Assembly (NCBI GenBank): GCA_951804985.1
Contig: OX638135.1
Location: 67,220,507-67,284,506 of the forward strand
Direction of reading: 5' to 3'
Length of the DNA stretch: 64,000 bases
Source of the DNA: Dryomyza anilis
Taxonomy: Eukaryota; Arthropoda; Insecta; Diptera; Dryomyzidae
The notes below the pieces were generated by a model. It was given only the letters and a program-made list of their open reading frames with translations. It did not search any database and was not told the origin of the DNA. Positions 57,701-64,000 of this stretch are shown here, in pieces (position 1 is the stretch's first letter; each line of letters begins with the position of its first letter). A program made the translations under genes and the position numbers.

Positions 57701-59660
57701 ACCTTACGCCTCCAGGGACACTAGGTAACCCCAATTTTTATTTTGATGATAGGCGCTCCCAATTTCTACACAAAATTCATTATTTTTCTTTTATATTATT
57801 TTAATTATTTAATACCATTCTTTTGATGGTTGTGATTAATTTAAATTGATTTTATCTGGGTTTCGTTTGTGCGCCGGCACGGATTAGCATTTAATATTGT
57901 GCAACACTTCTTTTTTTTTGTTAAATTACTTGCGACCGTCACTTTTAAATCAAACTTGCATAGTATTCCCGGAATTTGTCTGTGCTGCTGTTGCAGCCGC
58001 AATTATTTTAAAATTTTAAATACATAGGATCCGTAAAAATTCTAGTAAAGAGACGAGCAATAGACGCTACCAACATCGTATATTTTATAATTAACGCATA
58101 AAAATATGATTAGCCTCTTTGAACAATTAATTTCCGGTAGTTACTGTCATATTTGGCATTAGATTTTAGTTTTGACATCATGTTTCATGATCTGAACGTA
58201 GCCAAACGACATTGCAGTCCAGTTCCTTTAATTTATGAAGTCAGAAATAAATTTATTTCCGGCATTTTTCTCAAAGAAAACTGTCACGCAACATGTTGAT
58301 TGGCAAGTAGACCTTGAAGACGTTCTGAGACTCCTCAATGACGTAAATGTCACCTATCGCAATCTCTGGAAACTGCATCTCTTAAACATTATTTAATTTA
58401 TTGACCCGATTTAGTTGTCGCGGTTAAGATTAATAACAAAAGACATTTGTGTCCAAACGAAAAACACGAAGCACAAAACACGTGAAGCGCAAACAGTATG
58501 ACGCAGCAAAAACCAAATGTCAACTTTGAAGTATGTAGTTCAGGGATACCACTATGATGGATTATACCGATTTGTTACTTTTAAAAGTTATTTTTCTGAG
58601 ATAATGCATTTTGTAATAACCTTTGCGTTCCCTGAAAAATGATGCGCAGTGAAACTACCACTACCCAAGTAACCACGGCTTGACAATTACCACAAACTCT
58701 TGTCGCAATTGTGAAGCTTTTAAGTTACCTCTAACACCAGTGTTGCAAACTAGTAATTTTTAGTTGCAAAGCGCTGGCTAAGAACATGTATGGAACATAC
58801 GCAATTATATGTCCAATGCGGTGATATATAAGTCGTACATTCTGATAATGGAACATAAATTTGGTTCCAAAGCGGTGGCTAAGAACAATGCAATAATATG
58901 TCACAATGCTGTGATATATAAGTCATACATTCCGATAATTGGCGGAGATAACTTTGTTGTTATGACGTGGCAAAATAGTGGCAAATTATAAAATGTTTTA
59001 TGTTTCATATATGTTGCATGCCCAACCAGACAAATGATGCCCAAAACCTAACTTTATCCTAACTTTAAAAAGTTAACGATATCCGAATGTTGTCGTAAAA
59101 GTGATCAAAAAGGTATCTGAAAGACTTACGAATACATATCAAATAAACATAAAAATAGGCAATAATAATGAAAAACCAAAAGCTATGTTTTAAATTTAAA
59201 TGCATTTTAATTTGAAATTATTTTAGCTGCACTGTTTGTCACTGCCACAGTAACGTGGCAGTGTAAATACAGCAATAAAAATTAATTGTACACCATTCAT
59301 TGGTTTAGCAATGACATTTTTGCCATTTTTGTGTATTATCAAACACATTCGCAAATAAAAATTAAATAGCATATTATTTAATTGGTATGGTCGACGTTTT
59401 AAAAGAATTTTTGTATTTTCACTGCATTCTTATAATTCTTTTTTAGTTTATTGAAAAAGAATAATATAATTTATTGTGAAAGTATATAACAAATATACTT
59501 TTCTGATGATGAACCATAATTACACATGCCATACACCAATAGAGTATGACCAAACTCTATAAGCGTTTCTTTGGACATGAACCAAATGTGAACTGATATG
59601 CGCGCCAACCGCGCATATCAGTTCACGAATTCCAGCACTGTAAGCGAGTATACGAACACA
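54731..59660. repeat. Non-coding DNA of the duplicated block (copy 2)
   Basis: Matches 24848-30117, including the primer-site-like motif (56156-56168), the GGGGCGATTA hairpin, the TATA-like box, the ~90-bp tandem units (58767-58941) and the 17-bp hairpin (59588-59626). Copy-specific losses are about 90 bp at 57729 and about 261 bp at 59133. No gene. Confidence 0.8.
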
Positions 59661-59662
59661 CA

Positions 59663-60872
59663 CCACGCACTGTTATAGCGACCACGCACTGCCACAGCTA
59701 CCACTCACAGCTATAGCGACCACGCACTGCTATAACATCAACGCGGTATGCGAATACATATAGCTTTTGCCAGCAAATGCGATTGCTAATATGAAGAATG
59801 TATACGCTAATACAATTAATAATTTAGTCGGCGCAGTTTTAGCAATAATTTGATTGTGTTGATGTACCTTTTTGGCTATATATACGAATTTTTTTTCTGT
59901 GCACGGTACAATGACGCCTGCAGTATGTAACTGCCCACGAACATTTTCAATTCCATAGACCCGATTTTGTAGCGATTCATAAACGCAATTTACTCTTCGC
60001 GATTAATATTTTTACTATCCGGACATTTTTGTCCACACAAAATATACGGGGCACAAAAAACGTTAACAGCAAACGGTATGACGCAGTAAAAAAAAAAACT
60101 TATGCCAACTTTGAAGTATGAAGTTCAGAGGTGCCACTCTGTGGGCATTATCCCGATTTGTTTACTTTAAAAAGTTACCTTTCTGATATATCTATACGAT
60201 GTTTAATAGATAACTTTTGTAAGAACCTTTAAGTCATCTGAAAAACGATAGTCGCAAAGATAACATTTCGTAGTTTGTTCTAGTTGGGATGTATATAATG
60301 AAGAACCAAATAGGAACATATGGCTAATTAACTTTAAAATGGTATAAATGTATATTATTATACACAAAATATTTATTATATCTACTACATATGTCCATGG
60401 GTTGTAAAAAAGCAGTCGGAATTGTATAATTAAAAAAATAACAAAAATCTCTTTTTTTTTAAAAATTTCACAAATTTCATTTTTTAGATATGCGTTAAAA
60501 TTAGAGACGGTAGAATATAAGCTTAAACCCGAAAACTTGAACCGTTTGTTAAATTAGAGTTGTAGTTTACCGAAAAGGATTTTTATTATTTTTATTTTTA
60601 ATCCACACAAGTTTCACATTTAAAATTACAGTTCCAAAAAGGTGAACCGACACTTTAATAGATCAAAATTTGTGGCAATTAAGCCCCACCCCGGGGCTTT
60701 TTAACTAGCAATTAGGTGGCAAATAATTATTTTCGTATTATATAGAATAAACACTTTTATGGCAATTCTGTGGCTACCACTTAAGTATATTGTAATTGTT
60801 GTAGAAATTCATTTTTTGTATGCGAACTAGTTGCAGCAGCACTCTCATAACCATTCTGTTTTCTTAGTGTAT
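59663..60872. repeat. 19-bp repeat and family X DNA (copy 2), right end
   Basis: Matches 30120-31328 and the first half of each 2.09-kb unit. No gene. Ends at TTCTTAGTGTAT, where similarity to copy 1 stops. Confidence 0.85.
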
Positions 60873-61369
60873 GAAAGAGAAAAATCGTAATGTTGTAAAA
60901 AATAGTCGTCATTTTATAAAAATAAAAACTTTCGTTTAATATGTTTACTGTAAAATATAGACAAAATACAGGTAACAATGGAAATTTTCCATTATTACGC
61001 TCTTATTTTTTTAGTATTCCATTATAAAGCGGATTTTTCAATACGACTTGATTTGCAGGCTTCTGACATTTTAGAATCTGTTACATCCTACAAAGCTTTT
61101 CAAATAGGAAATGGTCTCATTTTTTCGACTTCAAAAGCTTTGAACGCTTTGGATTTAGTCTAGCACCATATGAACACATATAGTTTTATTCATCTGTCAA
61201 AGCCAAGCAAGCAAAGCAAGTCGCATTGAAATATCCGCTTAAGACAGTAAAGAAATTGTCTTTGCGGTATTAGATATAGCAAAACGCTATTTGACGCAAC
61301 AATAATTTTAAGTATTCTTTTCACCAAGTAATTTAAAATCAATAAAACTTAAAATGTTTTTAAAATTTT
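60873..61369. other. Unique flank, no supported gene
   Basis: A 61-codon frame at 60978-61163 (MEIFHYYALIFLVFHY...) is not recognised, and nothing around it supports a gene. A short AAGCAAGCAAAGCAAG-like repeat lies near 61203. Confidence 0.4.
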
Positions 61370-61720
61370 TATTTATCAACCGCGACGAGTAAATTGCGTT
61401 TATGAATCGCTACAAAATCGGGTCTATAAAATTAATAATGTTCGGGAACAGTTCCCAGAGGTTACTGCAGGCGGTATATACCGCGAGATGAGGTGTCTCT
61501 GAATGTGACAGTGGCAGTGACAAGCAGTGCAGCTAAAATAATCTCAAATAAAATAGCGTTAAAATTAAAAACATAGCTTTTGTTTTTTCATTATTGTTGT
61601 CTATTTTTATATTATTTTTTATATATATTTTATATGTATTAGTTTGTCCTTTTGATTATTTCCATTAATTTTATTTCCAATAATAATCGAATGACAACTT
61701 AACCCAAGACAATATGCCAC
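61370..61720 (-). repeat. Inverted, deleted fragment of family X
   Basis: 61380-61475 is the reverse complement of 30385-30480 (AATTGCGTTTATGAATCGCT, ACAAAATCGGGTCTAT). 61510-61700 resembles the reverse complement of 29500-29720. The stretch in between is missing, so this is an internally deleted copy in the opposite orientation. Confidence 0.7.
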
Positions 61721-62509
61721 AGGATAAGCGTTTGAACAAATAATCATAATTGCCTTTAAGGTCTAGTGTGTTTTTCAAATCAGTTTCAAATATACAATAC
61801 TTTTATTTTCGCGCTAACTCTGTATTTGAAAATGATTTGATAATAACATTACCAAAAAGGGCAGTGAAAATTACGAACAAAAATGTAGTGACGCTAAAAA
61901 CATTATATTTTTATGATTGCAATATAAACCCTTAAAAAAAATATAACATAACAACGCGTGTTCAAATGTAATAGCTAACCAAAATCTATTAGTGTTTGGA
62001 TTTCTGTGAATCTTTAAAACAATATACCGACCGCCCCCGTAAACCTTGAATATGCTCCAGAATGGTATTCTAGAGCTTGAAACATACAAGTTTAAAAAAA
62101 ACACGTCTACCACATTTTGGATGCTGACATCGTTTTCCTGCAGTTGTCTTGACGCTTAGGGTTGACGTCTACGATATTGGTTAAATGACATATAACGATC
62201 TAATCAATTAAAAAATGCCCCTTTTGTTGTCCTATATGAGGATCCTCTTTTTTTTACTTATTTTGTGGGATTTACTCAATATTTCAATGCAAAAAACTAA
62301 ATAATTTCGAGTTGAAAATAAGGCTAAATCTTGATTTGAAGTAAACATTGAAATCAATTTGAGAATTAGTGTATATAAGGCAATTAGTTAGAATAAGGCA
62401 ATTTTCAAGTTAAGGTTAAGCTACCAGTAAGCTTGTATGTTTCAAGCTCTCGAATGCCATTCATTCAACCTACTAAGACGTTGCGCGGCATTGCACAGTC
62501 TAAAAGGCA
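61721..62509. repeat. AT-rich DNA with a 31-bp inverted repeat
   Basis: 62060-62090 and 62432-62462 are reverse complements apart from two mismatches (core CTTGTATGTTTCAAGCTCT), enclosing about 340 bp. They could be ends of a small MITE, but no target duplication was found. The rest is AT-rich with no supported gene. Confidence 0.5.
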
Positions 62510-63930
62510 TTACCTTAAATTGGTAATGTGGACTTTGGCAAACGGAATTTGCCAAACAGCGTCTTTGAGGACAATGGCCGATATAAAAATAGTATCGCCC
62601 AATCTACTTAACAGACCATCAATATTGGGTAACGGGTACGCGTCTTTTTCCGACATTTTATTCAGTTCTCGAGCACCGAGACATAGCCGGTTCTTTCCTG
62701 GTTTTATAACTAAGGTGGTTCGGTTGTTCCAGCTCGCTTGATTCGCTAATTCAATAACATTTAACCTTAACATTCTATCTAATTTAGCATATGTGAGTTT
62801 ATAAATGATCGGCGAAATGGGATAGTAGCACATCTTCTTCGGTCTGTATCTATTGAATGTGTTTCAAGGTGCGTTTTCTCTAATCCATATTTTGTATAAC
62901 ATTTATATTCACTCTTTGCTTTTTCCAACATAAACAATTGTTCACGATTCAGAAGATGCATTTCACTATCACTAACAGGTGATACGGATAGCCCACTAAA
63001 TATTGACAAAACAGGGACTAATTCCAAAAACTTTCCCAAAATTCTATACCTAGATATAAAACTTGTGACAGAGACGAGACTAAATATAAGGTTAATGTTT
63101 GAGTTTTATTATTATTGCAATCAATGAACACTTTAAATTTCCAAACGATTGATGTACCATCAGCAGTTTTTTTTACCGATTCGAAGTCATAAATCGGGAT
63201 CTTCTTTTTCAATACGATATCTAAACAGTTTTTCCCTAGACAACTGAACGAAACTCCACTGTCCATGAGACCTTTTAGACAAACATCATTAATCTTAACT
63301 TCTAATTGTGATCTTAAATCCATTTCTAACGATAACTTGACTGACGCAACATGTATTTCAAATTGATTGAATTATTTCTGTTTCGTTTACATCTGCGGAT
63401 GTGGATCTTGCCGGAAACATGACGCCCCGCTATCGGCATGTTCCTCTGACTGATTCCCGAACATTTAGGACACTTTGGTTTTATGACACAATCTAAACCA
63501 CACTTTAAAAAAAGGTTACGTACGCTGGACGTACACTCAAAGAAACTGTGTCCCGGGGTTTCACAATTCCAACAAACTCTAACATTAGCTTTATTTTCTT
63601 ATTTTTGGACATTGAACGCATCCATGTGAAAGAAATTCTCTTGCGATTCGGGGAATTTAAGTTCATCCACTCTCTTATATAATGGTGCACCATTCGCTTC
63701 GCGTTCTCTTGGCCGGTTAGCGAGAGTCCTTTCGGTCCTCCTACATTTTACTAACAGCTGGTCTAGAGTCGAGAGGTACATTGGTAAAACTGGCTGATAT
63801 ATCCCATCTCTCAAGTTATCCTTGACCATCCTCACGATCTCTACCTCCGCCATTCGAACACGTATTTGATTTCGTAGAAGCGTAATGCTGTTCATGAATG
63901 CTCTCATTCCCTGCCTGCCTTCTCTCCATT
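62510..63930 (-). pseudogene. G5: Gypsy gag-pol relic of the G4 clade
   Basis: Minus order: a gag frame 63907-63599 (LSTLDQLLVKCRRTER), a zinc knuckle CWNCETPGHSFFEC in another frame near 63575-63533, protease frame 63323-63018 with GLMDSGVSFSCLG, a linker 63039-62779, and RT frame 62833-62510 with KLDRMLRLNVIELAN, IKPGKNRLCLGARELNK and AYPLPNIDGLLSRLGDT. The knuckle and RT words resemble G4. RT is cut before YxDD. The first catalytic Asp site reads SAIVLKDAVWQ where the family has S-x-DLKDA, so that Asp is changed to Val. The gag start lies near or beyond the right edge. Confidence 0.85.
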
Positions 63931-64000
63931 ATTTTATGTTGGATTTCGTAATCGCTCTCGTAAATGCCTCCTATATTTTCTAATTATGTGGTATTTTGAA

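Larger units (their letters stand above)
36305..60872 (+). repeat. Large duplicated block, copy 2 (with G3 inside)
   Basis: Second copy of 17680-31328. Removing G3 and its target duplication leaves about 15 kb. Its last bases TTCTTAGTGTAT match copy 1 exactly. Beyond 60872 the sequence is unique, so this right end is probably the original flank, whereas copy 1 ends at a rearrangement junction. Confidence 0.9.

Noticed and set aside
60978..61163. Small host gene
   Set aside because: A 61-codon frame in AT-rich DNA with no recognisable domain, splice or promoter context; it could still be a chance frame or an exon piece.

Overview
The window reads as intergenic, transposon-packed DNA of an insect, most likely a higher fly. 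It is AT-rich, has no recognisable host gene, rRNA, stand-alone tRNA or CRISPR array, and every clear protein similarity is to a retroelement. A dipteran source is suggested by Ty3/Gypsy elements with a tRNA-Ser-type primer site, a LOA/I-type non-LTR element, a tRNA-derived SINE, and two copies of a repeat carrying (RGAC)n that resembles the dipteran mini-me family. The species cannot be fixed from sequence alone.

Layout. 600-1180: Gypsy pol relic (G0). 1194-13888: Gypsy element G1 (+), with a 5' LTR, primer site and broken gag, interrupted by a LOA-like LINE (4237-9320), a SINE (9511-9823) and a mini-me-like repeat (10471-11086). It has a large PR-to-IN deletion and a very long AT/purine-rich 3' region. 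13889-14530: second mini-me-like repeat. 14531-19782: G2 (+), a sister of G1, 5'-truncated and decayed. 19784-23208: minus-strand Gypsy G4 of a different clade, with a candidate LTR. 23570-24844: foldback DNA element. 24848-31328: non-coding repeats. 30191-36461: three head-to-tail copies of a 2.09-kb chimeric unit. 36462-37009 and 46515-60872: second copy of the whole 17680-31328 block. 37010-46510: Gypsy element G3 (-), the best preserved element here, inserted in the second copy of G2 with a 4-bp target duplication. 60873-64000: unique flank with an inverted repeat fragment and a Gypsy relic G5 (-).

How it fits together. G1, G2 and G3 are one Gypsy clade: their integrase and reverse transcriptase are closely alike, and G1 and G3 share the same 12-nt primer site. 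G3 jumped into the integrase gene of its relative G2. G4 and G5 form a second Gypsy clade with a CWNC-type zinc knuckle. The central event is a duplication of about 13.7 kb (17680-31328 into 36305-60872), with extra copies of a short chimeric unit at the junction. The junctions show only a few bases of homology, and one breakpoint lies at the end of a 19-bp tandem repeat next to a hairpin. Apart from the intact G3 gag frame, no element carries a full set of open genes. The G3 pol needs only one stop and one one-base frameshift to account for its break.
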